A program made the translations under genes and the position numbers. A stretch of DNA of 64,000 nt, from positions 124,001 to 188,000 of the forward strand of contig CANNAM010000003.1 of NCBI GenBank assembly GCA_947502595.1, written 5' to 3'. The notes under the pieces were generated by a model. The model saw nothing but the letters and a program-made list of their open reading frames with translations, ran no database searches and was not told the origin of the DNA. The stretch is from an uncultured Marinicella sp. GTDB lineage: Bacteria > Pseudomonadota > Gammaproteobacteria > Xanthomonadales > Marinicellaceae. Within the stretch, counting starts at the first letter, position 1. The number at the start of each line of letters is the position of its first letter. This document shows positions 8,466 through 18,109 of the stretch, piece after piece.

Positions 8466-8770
8466 TGAGGCGCCTAGAAATATCAAGCAAGGCGAAATCA
8501 GAAATCATTGACATCAGAACTTTTTCTTTAATCAACTGGGGACAACAACAGGCTGATAAATACGTGTATGAAATGCACAACACCCTTGCATTGTTGCAAA
8601 GGAATCCACTGATTGGATTGACTCATGATGATTTGGCCGGCGAAATTTATAGTTTTCCACATGCAAGTCATGTCATCTATTATCAATTTGATACTGAAGT
8701 ATTGTATTTGATGGCTGTTTTGCATAAAAGCATGTTACCCAAAAACTATTTATCCGATCGAGTTTTATGA
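8465..8770 (+). CDS. Type II toxin, RelE/ParE superfamily
   Basis: 101 residues. Features of the ParE branch are an N-terminal helix pair ([20 protein letters not shown]), the middle [13 protein letters not shown], and the C-terminal strands [23 protein letters not shown]. ParE toxins inhibit gyrase whereas RelE cuts mRNA; the sequence fits ParE better, but the target is not provable here. It overlaps the antitoxin by 1 bp and deoA by 4 bp (ATGA), so deoA may be read through from, or translationally coupled to, the toxin. Confidence 0.87.
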   Translation: MRRLEISSKAKSEIIDIRTFSLINWGQQQADKYVYEMHNTLALLQRNPLIGLTHDDLAGEIYSFPHASHVIYYQFDTEVLYLMAVLHKSMLPKNYLSDRVL

Positions 8771-10071
8771 CATTCCTACCGCAAGAAATCATCAAAAAAA
8801 AACGCGACGGCCTATCACTCAGCACTGCAGAGATTCAGTTCTTTGTTAATGGCATCACCGACAACAGCATCACCGAAGGTCAGATTGGTGCGTTCGCCAT
8901 GGCGGTTTATTTTCAGGACATGAACTTACAAGAACGGCGTGATCTAACCAGCGCCATGCAACACTCAGGTGAGGTGCTTTCATGGTCACATTTACATTTA
9001 AACGGACCCGTATTAGATAAACATTCCACCGGTGGCGTGGGCGACAAAGTATCTTTGATGCTGGCACCCATCATGGCTGCCTGTGGCGCATATGTACCAA
9101 TGATATCAGGCCGTGGCCTGGGTCACACTGGCGGCACTTTAGACAAATTAGAGGCCATTCCCGGCTACAACACCCAAGTTTCACCGGAGCAATTTGAACA
9201 CATTGTAAAACAAGTGGGCTGTTCTGTGATTGGCCAAACCAGCAACCTGGCACCTGCTGATAAACGCGTTTATGCCACCCGCGACATCACCGCTACAGTG
9301 GACAGCATCCCGCTGATTACCGCTTCAATCCTGTCCAAAAAATTAGCGGCCGGTTTGGATGGGCTGGTGATGGACATCAAATGCGGAAACGGCGCCTTCG
9401 CCGATAATTTACCGATGGCTCAGGCTTTGGCCGAGAGCATTACCACCGTTTCACCAATCAGAACCCAAGCCATCATCACAGACATGAACCAAGTACTTGG
9501 TCACACCGCGGGTCACAGCCTTGAAATCATCGAAACCATGGATTATTTGATGCAACGCAACGTCGATCCGCGTCTACATACTTTGGTAGAGAAATTGTGC
9601 GCTGAACTATTGGTCATAGGCCAACTGGCAGAAAATTTGACTGCCGCAAAAGCCCAAGTCAACCAGGTTTTAACCCAAGGCACTGCAGCTGAATACTTTG
9701 CCCGCATGGTGGTGGCCCACGGTGGCCCAAGTGATTTAATCGAGCAACCACAAAAGCACCTCAAACCTGCCCAGCACATCGAACCCTTTTACTGCGAAAC
9801 ATCAGGCTACATCAGTCACATGAACTGTCGCAACATGGGGCTGGGCATCATTGAACTCGGCGGCGGTCGTCGCACTGCCAGTGACGCCATAGATCATGCT
9901 GTGGGTTACTCACAAATACTGCCAGTAGGTGCAAAAGTTGACCCACAAACACCTGTGCTGATGATTCATGCCAATGACAGCCAACAGTTAAAACAAGCGA
10001 AAAACGAACTGCTGAAAGACTTCACTATCAGTCAGGATAAACCCAAAACCAGCTCAATAATATTGAGTTAA
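8767..10071 (+). CDS. deoA: Thymidine phosphorylase
   Basis: Converts thymidine (and deoxyuridine) plus phosphate to base and 2-deoxyribose-1-phosphate. The 434-residue length matches the family (about 440). Visible signatures are the [14 protein letters not shown] loop near residue 85, [15 protein letters not shown] around 115-130, [16 protein letters not shown] near 160 and [10 protein letters not shown] near 200. The ATG overlaps the toxin stop by 4 bp. It completes the deo operon begun at deoC; the intervening toxin-antitoxin pair separates it from the other deo genes. Confidence 0.96.
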   Translation: MTFLPQEIIKKKRDGLSLSTAEIQFFVNGITDNSITEGQIGAFAMAVYFQDMNLQERRDLTSAMQHSGEVLSWSHLHLNGPVLDKHSTGGVGDKVSLMLAPIMAACGAYVPMISGRGLGHTGGTLDKLEAIPGYNTQVSPEQFEHIVKQVGCSVIGQTSNLAPADKRVYATRDITATVDSIPLITASILSKKLAAGLDGLVMDIKCGNGAFADNLPMAQALAESITTVSPIRTQAIITDMNQVLGHTAGHSLEIIETMDYLMQRNVDPRLHTLVEKLCAELLVIGQLAENLTAAKAQVNQVLTQGTAAEYFARMVVAHGGPSDLIEQPQKHLKPAQHIEPFYCETSGYISHMNCRNMGLGIIELGGGRRTASDAIDHAVGYSQILPVGAKVDPQTPVLMIHANDSQQLKQAKNELLKDFTISQDKPKTSSIILS

Positions 10072-10140
10072 TCACCACCATCGGTCACAGCGTCATAATG
10101 ACTGGTCTTCATTGAGCTTTGGTTGTCTCGCCAGCTGGCA

Positions 10141-10689
10141 TTATTTCAATAACTGAGATATTTGTCTGAATTGAGGGTGTGCGGCGGTGCGCATCAGCTC
10201 AAACAAAATCATTTCAGTGCTGGTGATGCCAGCACCGGCCTGTTGTAAATTGGCCAAGGCCAACTGCTTGTTGTTCACATCTCTTGAAGACACGGCTTGT
10301 TGGTTGACTTGAACAGAAAAATCATTGGCAAGTAAATCCATCACGGTTTGATACACACAAACATGCGCTTCAATGCCGGTAACAATACATTGGTGCTTAC
10401 CGGCCGAACGCATTTGTTGCAAGTAGCCATCGGCTCCACAGGCACTGAAAGTGATTTTTTCGTGGTATTGTGAATCTATCAACAGCGCTTTTATCGTGTC
10501 TTTGGTTGGGCCCAAGCCTTGCGGGTACTGTTCAAACCAGTGAATTGGCAAGCCCAAAATCTTGGCGGCTTCTATCATGGTAGTAATGTGTTTAAACAAG
10601 GCATCTTTTTCATGCATCAAATCGGCCAAACGACCTTGCACATCTATCACCAACAAACAACTTTGTTCTGTACTGAATCTGGGTTTCAT
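10141..10689 (-). CDS. Isochorismatase-family cysteine hydrolase
   Basis: 182 residues of the cysteine-hydrolase fold. The catalytic triad is visible as Asp16 (LLVIDVQGRL), Lys78 (HEKITFSACG) and Cys111 (GIEAHVCVYQT). The pattern resembles YcaC-like and other small isochorismatase-like hydrolases that act on amides or N-carbamoyl compounds; no substrate can be assigned. Convergent with deoA, 69 bp apart, with no obvious terminator hairpin between. Downstream of the SPOR gene on the same strand, 62 bp away. Confidence 0.88.
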   Translation of the reverse strand: MKPRFSTEQSCLLVIDVQGRLADLMHEKDALFKHITTMIEAAKILGLPIHWFEQYPQGLGPTKDTIKALLIDSQYHEKITFSACGADGYLQQMRSAGKHQCIVTGIEAHVCVYQTVMDLLANDFSVQVNQQAVSSRDVNNKQLALANLQQAGAGITSTEMILFELMRTAAHPQFRQISQLLK

Positions 10690-10751
10690 GAGATTATTCT
10701 AAGCCGTTTGCTGTGCATTTTGCAACGCTTGTCTGAGACAGTTGCTGGCTA

Positions 10752-11546
10752 TTATGGCTTGATGGTTTTGATTTGTCTGACCCATGCTTGACTGGCCAAA
10801 GCATCAGGCAGCTGATTGCGCTGGTTAATGGCTTGGTCTCGACTGTCATAACGACCTACAAGCACCACCCACCAATCAGCACCATTGACTTGGGTTTTGG
10901 CGATTGCATACTGCCCAAGCTGCAGCTGATGCTGTTCAATAAACCCTGCCAGCTGATGTTGGTTTGAGGAACCAACCACTTGAAACGTCCATTGATCAGG
11001 GTGTTTGCTCAGCCAATCACTGAATTCGCTGTCGTCATGACTGACTTGCTGAATCTCAGTAACTGGCTTGGCTACTGCCCCATCAATTTGATCAGCCGCT
11101 TGCTCTCCTGTAGCTGGCATCAACTCAACATCAACCGTTAAAGTGCCTTGTTTTTCAGTGGCCTGTGGCGATTCTCGGCGGGCAGTAAATTCATTGATCG
11201 AGTCTTGGACTGGGGTTTGTTCTTGGACCTGCTGAATGAATTCATTGTTGCTATCCAAGGTGCTTATGGCCACTTGGCTGTCTGTTTGGTTACCATCAAC
11301 AGGTGCCTCTTGTTGTAACCGCATGGCTTTAGCATGGGCCTTGTGTTTTTCATCAGCAGGCGCACAAACCCACTGTTTTTGAGCTGCATAACAAATGATT
11401 TCAGTGTCACTGTTCGGTGTTTCATCTTCAATTTGTGCCCACAGTTGTGGCGCCATCAATAAACCTGTAATCAACCATACCAAGCCAAACCTTATTGGTT
11501 TTATCGTAGCTATCGAATGCTGTTGATTAATTTTATAACGGTTCAT
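10752..11546 (-). CDS. SPOR-domain protein (DamX-like position)
   Basis: I place the start at the ATG at 11546 (264 residues), 10 bp after the aroB stop, rather than at the longest-frame start inside aroB. One hydrophobic segment (about residues 19-37, FGLVWLITGLLM) acts as signal or anchor. A long polar Gln/Glu/Ala-rich linker follows, and the last 75 residues form a SPOR domain (WTFQVVGSSNQHQLAGFI ... WWVVLVGRYDSRDQA). SPOR domains bind denuded septal peptidoglycan. E. coli has damX right after aroK-aroB, so this is probably its functional counterpart in cell division, although it lacks the large cytoplasmic part of DamX. Confidence 0.82.
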   Translation of the reverse strand: MNRYKINQQHSIATIKPIRFGLVWLITGLLMAPQLWAQIEDETPNSDTEIICYAAQKQWVCAPADEKHKAHAKAMRLQQEAPVDGNQTDSQVAISTLDSNNEFIQQVQEQTPVQDSINEFTARRESPQATEKQGTLTVDVELMPATGEQAADQIDGAVAKPVTEIQQVSHDDSEFSDWLSKHPDQWTFQVVGSSNQHQLAGFIEQHQLQLGQYAIAKTQVNGADWWVVLVGRYDSRDQAINQRNQLPDALASQAWVRQIKTIKP

Positions 11547-11556
11547 TTGTGGTATT

Positions 11557-12639
11557 TTAATTGTGTGGTAAACAAGCTTTAATGGCAGCCAGAATACTTT
11601 CATCAGTGATGTTGTCAGCAATGAATGCACCACCTAAACCGTGCATTAAAATCAATCGATGTTGATTGTTAATTGCTTTTTTATCTGATTTCATCAAGTC
11701 CAATAAAACCTCTGCTGTCAACTCAGAATTCAGCATAATCGGCAACCCAAAGGCTTGCAACAAGTTTTCCAGTATTTTTCGTATATCAGTTGAGCAATGA
11801 CCTAATTGAGTAGAAAGCTCTGCTGCCATCACCATACCCAGTGCCACCGCCTCACCATGGAGGTAGGCATAATCACTGGCCGTTTCAATGGCGTGTCCAA
11901 ATGTATGGCCTAAATTAAGTAGCGCCCGAACCCCTTGCTCTTTTTCATCTTGCTCAACCACTTGCGCTTTGAACCGACAACATTGTGCCACCAAAGACAT
12001 CAATACAGCAGGGTCTTTGTTAACAATGGCCGTTACATTGTTTTCCAACCAGTGGAAAAATGGCGCTTGATTGATGCCGCCATATTTAACCGCTTCGCCA
12101 ATGCCAGCGCGGTATTCACGCGCTGGCAAAGTGCTTAGGGTTCCGGTGTTGATGACCACTGCCAAGGGCTGGTGAAAGGCACCAATGAGGTTTTTACCCG
12201 CAGGGTGATTGATGCCAGTTTTACCACCCACTGAAGCATCTATTTGTGACAATAAGGTGGTGGGTATTTGAATAAAATCTATACCACGCATCCAGCTGGC
12301 AGCAGCAAAGCCAGTCATGTCACAAATCACTCCACCGCCTAAAGAAACCAATAAGTCAGAACGGTTGAATTTGTGCTCAGCCAAAGCGTCCATTATGGTT
12401 TGCCAGCTGCTGATGGTTTTATGTTGTTCACCGTCCTCAAGTACACAGCTGTAAACTGTATTGTCGGTAAATAATTGTTGTACTTGAGCCAGGTACAGTG
12501 GCGCCACAGTGGTGTTGGTCACCACCATGATTTTACGCTGTTGTAAAAATGAATTTAAGCTGCTGAGCGCAAACTGATTGGGGTGGATAATAATGGGGTA
12601 TGCGCCACCAGGCAGCTTGATATCAATCTGAGTAGTCAT
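11557..12639 (-). CDS. aroB: 3-dehydroquinate synthase
   Basis: Second step of the shikimate pathway (DAHP to 3-dehydroquinate), NAD- and metal-dependent. The 360-residue length matches the family. Signatures are the NAD-binding SLGGGVICDMTGFAAA, the IPTTLLSQIDASVGGKTGINHPAGKNLIGAFHQP region and the metal-ligand motif LGHTFGHAIE with HGEAVALGM. It overlaps aroK by 4 bp, the usual aroK-aroB coupling. Confidence 0.97.
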   Translation of the reverse strand: MTTQIDIKLPGGAYPIIIHPNQFALSSLNSFLQQRKIMVVTNTTVAPLYLAQVQQLFTDNTVYSCVLEDGEQHKTISSWQTIMDALAEHKFNRSDLLVSLGGGVICDMTGFAAASWMRGIDFIQIPTTLLSQIDASVGGKTGINHPAGKNLIGAFHQPLAVVINTGTLSTLPAREYRAGIGEAVKYGGINQAPFFHWLENNVTAIVNKDPAVLMSLVAQCCRFKAQVVEQDEKEQGVRALLNLGHTFGHAIETASDYAYLHGEAVALGMVMAAELSTQLGHCSTDIRKILENLLQAFGLPIMLNSELTAEVLLDLMKSDKKAINNQHRLILMHGLGGAFIADNITDESILAAIKACLPHN

Positions 12640-13196
12640 GAGGTTTTAGTGTGAGAACTGGAGTCCGGTTGTTTGAGGTAGGCTGTGATTTTTCTGGCCA
12701 TGCCATAAGAGCTGGTTCGCCCACTGGCAAAGGCCACATCAGCCACTTCTTCATAAAACGGGTTGCGGGTGCGCGCCAAATTCAACAAGCGTTCGCGACG
12801 ACCACCACCTTGTAACAACGGCCTTTGTTTGTCTCTTTTCAGCCGTTTCAATTGGTGTTTCACTTCAGTTTTGAGGTACACCACCAAACTGTCTGTGGCT
12901 TTAAGCAAAGCCCTGCTTTCGGGTGTAACAATGATGCCACCACCGGTTGCAATCACTGCGTTTTCTAGTTGCAGCAATTCAGCCAACATGGCCGTTTCTC
13001 TGAGTCTGAAGCCAGCTTCTTTTTCAATTTCAAAAATTAAATTGATTGAGACACCTGTGCGGCTTTCCAGTTCTTGGTCAACATCCACAAACTTTTTACC
13101 CAGCTGGAGTGCCATTTGTTTACCCACTGTGGTTTTACCTGCACCCATGGGGCCCACTAAGACGATGTTGTTTGGAATGTATTTCACTGCTGTCAT
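12636..13196 (-). CDS. aroK: Shikimate kinase
   Basis: Phosphorylates shikimate at the 3-hydroxyl with ATP. The P-loop GPMGAGKTTVG lies near the N-terminus, followed by VDVDQELESRTG and the ATGGGII and RPLLQG segments of the shikimate-binding and lid regions. I use the ATG at 13196 (186 residues, MTAVKYIPNN); an in-frame ATG at 13214 would add six residues, and neither has a strong Shine-Dalgarno. The last 4 bp overlap aroB. Confidence 0.94.
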   Translation of the reverse strand: MTAVKYIPNNIVLVGPMGAGKTTVGKQMALQLGKKFVDVDQELESRTGVSINLIFEIEKEAGFRLRETAMLAELLQLENAVIATGGGIIVTPESRALLKATDSLVVYLKTEVKHQLKRLKRDKQRPLLQGGGRRERLLNLARTRNPFYEEVADVAFASGRTSSYGMARKITAYLKQPDSSSHTKTS

Positions 13197-13260
13197 ACAA
13201 CTGCATTCTATCATGATGTCAGTTCAATAATGTGGGTTGAGGTCACTGTATTAATCACAA

Positions 13261-14508
13261 TTATAAACGCATAGACTGGGCTGCCGTTTGATCAGAAAAG
13301 ATCCAACCATCCAACACTTGAGCTGCCTGCAACTGGGTATTTTTACTCACCAGTTCCACCACCGAAGCAGGACTGCCCGCAGCAATACCCGCCACTTCAA
13401 AACCACTGGCTTGGTTACCACCTGCAACAGCTTGCAACCACATCCAAGTGCCGACATGAGGCTCTGACTGGCTACAACACACATTGCGCTGTTGGGTTGC
13501 AAGACGTTGGCTGTATTCCAACATCTTAAGTTCTTGCTGTGGTTGTATTTCAATGTTACTGTCAGATCCGATTGCCCACACACCATGCGCTGTTTGGTAC
13601 GCTGGCATAGGGAAAATACCGTCGCCTAAATTGGCTTCAGTTAATGGGCAAAGAACCGCCACTGCGCCCGAAGTAGCCAAAGCAGTAATTTCAGTCGCAT
13701 CTAAATGAGTGGCGTGCACCAAACACCACCGTTGATTGACTTCAAAATGCTTGAACAACCAACTCACTGGTCGCATTTGATGGTGCGCTAATGACTGTTC
13801 AACTTCAGCCTGTTGCTCGGCGATGTGAATGTGAATTGGTGCGTCTTCTGGCAAGGCTTCAATCAGCGTGTGCATTTGATCAAGACTGACTGCTCGTATG
13901 GAATGAAAGCAAATACCCAGCTTTTGTTGGTCCTGTAACACCGCTTGCAACTGCTTAAATAAGTCAATGTATTCATCGGTACTTAGTTCAAAACGTTGTT
14001 GCTCAGCATGCAAGGGCTGTTCGCCAACCCCTGAATAAGCATATAAAACCGGCAAAAAAGTAATCGGCAAGCCAACATCTGCAGCAGCCTGTAAGATGAT
14101 TTTTGAATGGCTGATGTAGTCCTCTGGTTGGTCTTTGGCTCGATGTACATAGTGGAACTCACAAACAGATGCAAAACCCGCAGCTGCCATTTCAGTATAG
14201 CAACGCTTGGCTACCGCGTACAAAGTATCGGCATCCAGTTCATTGGCCATTTGATACATCAAATCACGCCACGACCAAAAGCTATCCTGACCTTGGCTTT
14301 TGTACTCAGTCAGGCCAGCCATGGCTCGCTGGAATACATGCGAATGGACATTGGGCATGGCTGGTATAACCACTGACTTGTGTACATCTTGGGCTTGTGG
14401 CTTGGTGTTTACAACCACAGTCTGAATGATGCCCTGTTCAACTGTCAGCCTAACATTTGACTGCCAACCATCTGGTAACAGCGCTGACTTAAAAAAATAA
14501 CTGTTCAT
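13261..14508 (-). CDS. hutF: Formimidoylglutamate deiminase
   Basis: Removes ammonia from N-formimino-L-glutamate to give N-formyl-L-glutamate in the five-step histidine degradation route. The 415-residue amidohydrolase shows the metal motif NVHSHVFQRAMAGL, the HutF-typical SFWSWRDLMYQMA, CFHSIRAVS, HIHIAEQ, LVHATHLD and GSDSNIEIQPQQELKMLE. It is divergent from hutI, 62 bp apart, so one control region probably serves both. hutH, hutU and hutG are not in the window. Confidence 0.93.
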   Translation of the reverse strand: MNSYFFKSALLPDGWQSNVRLTVEQGIIQTVVVNTKPQAQDVHKSVVIPAMPNVHSHVFQRAMAGLTEYKSQGQDSFWSWRDLMYQMANELDADTLYAVAKRCYTEMAAAGFASVCEFHYVHRAKDQPEDYISHSKIILQAAADVGLPITFLPVLYAYSGVGEQPLHAEQQRFELSTDEYIDLFKQLQAVLQDQQKLGICFHSIRAVSLDQMHTLIEALPEDAPIHIHIAEQQAEVEQSLAHHQMRPVSWLFKHFEVNQRWCLVHATHLDATEITALATSGAVAVLCPLTEANLGDGIFPMPAYQTAHGVWAIGSDSNIEIQPQQELKMLEYSQRLATQQRNVCCSQSEPHVGTWMWLQAVAGGNQASGFEVAGIAAGSPASVVELVSKNTQLQAAQVLDGWIFSDQTAAQSMRL

Positions 14509-14570
14509 TAGGTATTAAATTTCAGATAATGTTTGAAACCAAACTGTAGGTCAAAGCACCGTTTAACACA

Positions 14571-15773
14571 ATGAAAAAATCCTGTGATTTATTGATTCAC
14601 AACTGTCAACTGGTCACCTGTTCTGACAACGGCCAACCTTTTGGCTTAATTGAGCAAGGTTTTGTAGCCGCTACAAACGGCCAAATCATCGCCACTGGAA
14701 ACGCAACTCAAGTCAAGCAATTTACTGCCAAACGACTGATAGATGCCGAAGGTGCAGTGGTTACCCCAGCCTTGATTGACTGCCACACACATTTGGTATT
14801 TGCTGGTTCACGCGCCAATGAGTTTGCCATGCGCTTGGCAGGCGCCAGCTACTCCGATATTGCCCAAGCAGGTGGCGGTATCTTATCTACCGTGAAAGCC
14901 ACCAGAAATGCCAGCATAGATGAACTGGTCAACAGCACCTACAAAAAACTGCTGCACTTAAAATCACAAGGCGTCCTTACGGTTGAAATAAAGTCAGGCT
15001 ATGGTCTGGATTTTGATAATGAAATCAAGATGCTTGAAGCCGCCAAATTAGCCGGCAAAAAAGCCGGCACAGAAGTTAAAACCACCTTGCTAGCCGCCCA
15101 TGCTGTACCACCTGAACTCCAGCATGATGCTGATCAGTACATTGATTTGATTTGTCAAAAAATCATTCCCCATGTGGCTAAGCACAAATTGGCAGATGCG
15201 GTGGATGCTTTTTGTGAAGGCATTGGTTTCTCCTACAAGCAAACCCAACTGGTGTTTGATGCAGCAGCCCGTTGGGGCCTGCCAGTTAAATTGCATGCAG
15301 ACCAACTCAGCGATTTAGGTGGTGCAGGTTTAGTGGCTGATTACGGTGGTTTATCAGCCGACCACGTTGAGTACACTTCACTAAAGAGCATCAAAAAAAT
15401 GGCAGAACATGACACCGTAGCCACTTTATTACCCTATGCATTTTACGCCTTACAAGAAACCCAAAAACCTCCAATAGCAGCGTTCCGTAAACATGGAATC
15501 ACTATGGCAGTTGCCACTGATTCAAACCCTGGCACCGCCCCGACCACTAACCTGTTGCAGTGCCTACACATGGCCTGTACCCAATTTGGCTTAACTGTTG
15601 AAGAAGCCTTGTTAGGTGTTACCATTCACGCTGCCAAAGCCTTGGGCATAGAGCAACGCAAAGGCAGCATTGAAGTCGGTAAGGTGGCACAAATGGCTGT
15701 TTGGAACACCACTGAAGTGGCTGACTTGGTGTATTGGCAAGGCCAAAACCAGCTTCGAGAATTGATTGAATAA
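14571..15773 (+). CDS. hutI: Imidazolonepropionase
   Basis: Opens the imidazolone ring of 4-imidazolone-5-propionate to give N-formimino-L-glutamate, the substrate of the divergently encoded HutF. The 400-residue protein shows the metal-binding DCHTHLVFAGSRANEFAMRLAG, the glycine-rich AGGGILSTV, IKSGYGLDFDNEIKMLE, KLHADQLSD, SADHVEY and ATDSNPGTAPT. Length and motifs match the family throughout. Confidence 0.96.
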   Translation: MKKSCDLLIHNCQLVTCSDNGQPFGLIEQGFVAATNGQIIATGNATQVKQFTAKRLIDAEGAVVTPALIDCHTHLVFAGSRANEFAMRLAGASYSDIAQAGGGILSTVKATRNASIDELVNSTYKKLLHLKSQGVLTVEIKSGYGLDFDNEIKMLEAAKLAGKKAGTEVKTTLLAAHAVPPELQHDADQYIDLICQKIIPHVAKHKLADAVDAFCEGIGFSYKQTQLVFDAAARWGLPVKLHADQLSDLGGAGLVADYGGLSADHVEYTSLKSIKKMAEHDTVATLLPYAFYALQETQKPPIAAFRKHGITMAVATDSNPGTAPTTNLLQCLHMACTQFGLTVEEALLGVTIHAAKALGIEQRKGSIEVGKVAQMAVWNTTEVADLVYWQGQNQLRELIE

Positions 15774-15821
15774 GGCGATTTATTAGGCGCTAAAAATCTT
15801 CTATTTGATGTTTCAAATGTT

Positions 15822-18023
15822 ATGATTCATGGCATGCAAAAAACCACCAGACCCCATGTGGTACAAGTGGCCCTAAAAGTGCCATTCGCCCCTTACCTGG
15901 ACTACCAGCTACCTGATGAATTTGATCTTCCATCAGTTGGGGCTCGGGTAGTGGTGCCATTAGGAAAAAGCAAACAATTGGTGGGCATGGTGGTGAGCTT
16001 AGCAAGCAGCAGTAAGTACCAACAACTCAAACCCCTAACCGCCATTTTAGACTCTGAACCCCTACTCAATGAAGCCGCCTTGCAGCTGCTGAAACAGGCC
16101 GCTAAATACTACCAAATCAACTTGGGTGAAATGATCTTCACCGCTTTACCCGCTTGGTACCGAAAAACAGACAACAAACCAATCCCAATTCACTATTGGT
16201 GGCAAGTCCAAGCGTCATTAGAAGCCGCCCGCACAGCATTGGTCAACGCCCCTAAACAACTTGAGGTTTTTGAGTACCTGTACCAGCACGGTCCAATACA
16301 AAGCAAAAGCATGGCCCACATAAATCCAGCAGCAGCTAAAATTTGTCGCCAATTGCAAGACAAGCACTTAATCACTTCATCTGAACTGAGTTTTTTAGCC
16401 ACCGACCATGCTTGCGACCCTGGTTTTACTTTGACCAATGACCAAGCCAACGCCCTCACACAAATTGAAAACCACCAAGACCAATTCAAAGTACATTTAT
16501 TGGATGGTGTAACAGGTTCAGGTAAAACCGAGGTCTACATCCGCTTCATCAGCAAGCTATTGGGCAAGCAGCAACAAGCCCTGGTATTGGTTCCTGAAAT
16601 TGGTTTAACACCGCAATTATTTCAAGAAATCAGCCAACGAATCAATGGTCAAATGGCCATTTTGCATTCAGGCTTATCCGCAGGTGCCCGGGCCCGCGTG
16701 TGGCACCATGCGGCCAGAGGCTTGGTTGACGTGGTGGTTTCCACCCGTTCAGGAATCTTTACACCCTTCAAAAACCTGGGCGCTGTATTGGTCGATGAAG
16801 AACATGACTTAAGCTATAAACAACAAGAAGGCACCCGTTACTCAGCCCGAGATTTGGCGGTTTTGCGTGGCAAAATTGAAAAAATTCCTGTTATTCTGGG
16901 TTCGGCCACTCCCAGTTTTGAAACCCTGAACCATGCCATTAATGGCAAGTACCATTGGCTTAAATTACGTTCCAGAACCAACCACAATCCAATGCCCAGT
17001 TTGATGCTACAAAACACCCAGTCCAAACAGTTCAACAAAGGACTAACCACTCAAACCCTGGGTGCCATAGAGTCACATTTAGCTGAAAATAATCAAGTAC
17101 TGGTGTTTCTCAACCGCCGTGGTTGGTCGCATAAGCTGATGTGTCATGAATGCAGTTGGGTGGCAGAGTGTGATGATTGTGATGCCTATTTAACCTTTCA
17201 CCAGCATTTGAACTTACTCAAATGTCACCACTGTAACCGCCGCTACAGCCTGCCTGAATTTTGCCCGCAATGTGGTTCACAAAAAGTGGAAACCATGGGC
17301 GCAGGTACAGAAAAAATTGCCGCTGGGCTGAGTGAAAGATTCAGCCAACATCAAATCGTTAGGTTTGACCGAGATTCAGTCAACACCCCTGCCGCTTGGC
17401 AGAAAAATTTAGACATTGTGCGCGCTGGAAAACCCTGCGTGATTGTGGGCACCCAAATGCTGTCCAAAGGGCACGACTTCCCTTTGCTGTCACTGGTGGT
17501 AGTGGTTAATGTAGACAACAGTTTTTATTCTTCCGATTTCAGGGCCACTGAATATTTAGCCCAATTGTTGATCCAGGTGTCTGGTCGGGCTGGGCGGGCC
17601 AAAACCAAAGGCGAAGTGATCATCCAGACCCAGTTCCCAGAGCATGAATTCTTTCAAACCTTGTTCAAACACAATTACCAAACCTTTGCTCAGCAACAGC
17701 TAGAAGAACGTGATGCCATGCGTTTTCCACCCTATACTTATATGGCCATCATCCGGGCCCAACACCGCAACGAATCGGTATTGGATCAATTTCTACATAA
17801 CATGGCAAACGGCCTAGAACAACATGAGGACATCAGTGTGCTGGGGCCTTTACCAGCACCCATGCAAAAACGTCAAAAACTGTACCGCATGCAACTGATT
17901 CTGAACAGCAACGACAGGAAGTCATTGCACCAAATGATCCATCAACTGAAACAACGCAACGAAGCCAGCAACGAACAGAACATCCAGTGGTTTATTGACA
18001 TTGACCCAGTCAGCTTTGATTGA
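15822..18023 (+). CDS. priA: Primosomal protein N' (replication restart helicase PriA)
   Basis: Superfamily 2 3'-5' helicase that recognises stalled forks and starts primosome assembly. The 733 residues include an N-terminal DNA-binding part (VVQVALKVPFAPYLDYQLP), Walker A GVTGSGKTEVY at about 229-239, the DEEHD box near 325, and a zinc-binding Cys cluster (CHECSWVAECDDCDAY ... CHHCNRRYSLPEFCPQCGS), then the helicase C-lobe with VSGRAGRA. An in-frame ATG at 15834 gives a start closer to the usual PriA N-terminus and may be the real one. A strong terminator follows at 18063. Confidence 0.96.
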   Translation: MIHGMQKTTRPHVVQVALKVPFAPYLDYQLPDEFDLPSVGARVVVPLGKSKQLVGMVVSLASSSKYQQLKPLTAILDSEPLLNEAALQLLKQAAKYYQINLGEMIFTALPAWYRKTDNKPIPIHYWWQVQASLEAARTALVNAPKQLEVFEYLYQHGPIQSKSMAHINPAAAKICRQLQDKHLITSSELSFLATDHACDPGFTLTNDQANALTQIENHQDQFKVHLLDGVTGSGKTEVYIRFISKLLGKQQQALVLVPEIGLTPQLFQEISQRINGQMAILHSGLSAGARARVWHHAARGLVDVVVSTRSGIFTPFKNLGAVLVDEEHDLSYKQQEGTRYSARDLAVLRGKIEKIPVILGSATPSFETLNHAINGKYHWLKLRSRTNHNPMPSLMLQNTQSKQFNKGLTTQTLGAIESHLAENNQVLVFLNRRGWSHKLMCHECSWVAECDDCDAYLTFHQHLNLLKCHHCNRRYSLPEFCPQCGSQKVETMGAGTEKIAAGLSERFSQHQIVRFDRDSVNTPAAWQKNLDIVRAGKPCVIVGTQMLSKGHDFPLLSLVVVVNVDNSFYSSDFRATEYLAQLLIQVSGRAGRAKTKGEVIIQTQFPEHEFFQTLFKHNYQTFAQQQLEERDAMRFPPYTYMAIIRAQHRNESVLDQFLHNMANGLEQHEDISVLGPLPAPMQKRQKLYRMQLILNSNDRKSLHQMIHQLKQRNEASNEQNIQWFIDIDPVSFD

Positions 18024-18062
18024 AATAATTATTAAGGGAATACTGAGTTTCATGACACAAAA

Positions 18063-18092
18063 AAAGCCCGAAAAATCGGGCTTTCTTTTTTT
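18063..18092. terminator. Bidirectional intrinsic terminator (priA / FKBP gene)
   Basis: AAAGCCCGA (18063-18071) pairs with TCGGGCTTT (18076-18084) around a 4-nt loop, with A-run on the left and a T-run (18086-18092) on the right. It lies between convergent priA and the FKBP gene and can serve both. Confidence 0.93.
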
Positions 18093-18109
18093 ACTGATAA
18101 GGCCTTACT

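Noticed and set aside
11547..11633. N-terminal extension of the SPOR protein into aroB
   Set aside because: Would overlap aroB by 77 bp; the ATG at 11546 gives a signal-anchor N-terminus and lies just after the aroB stop.
12763..13230. 155-codon plus-strand frame opposite aroK
   Set aside because: Antisense shadow of a certain core gene.
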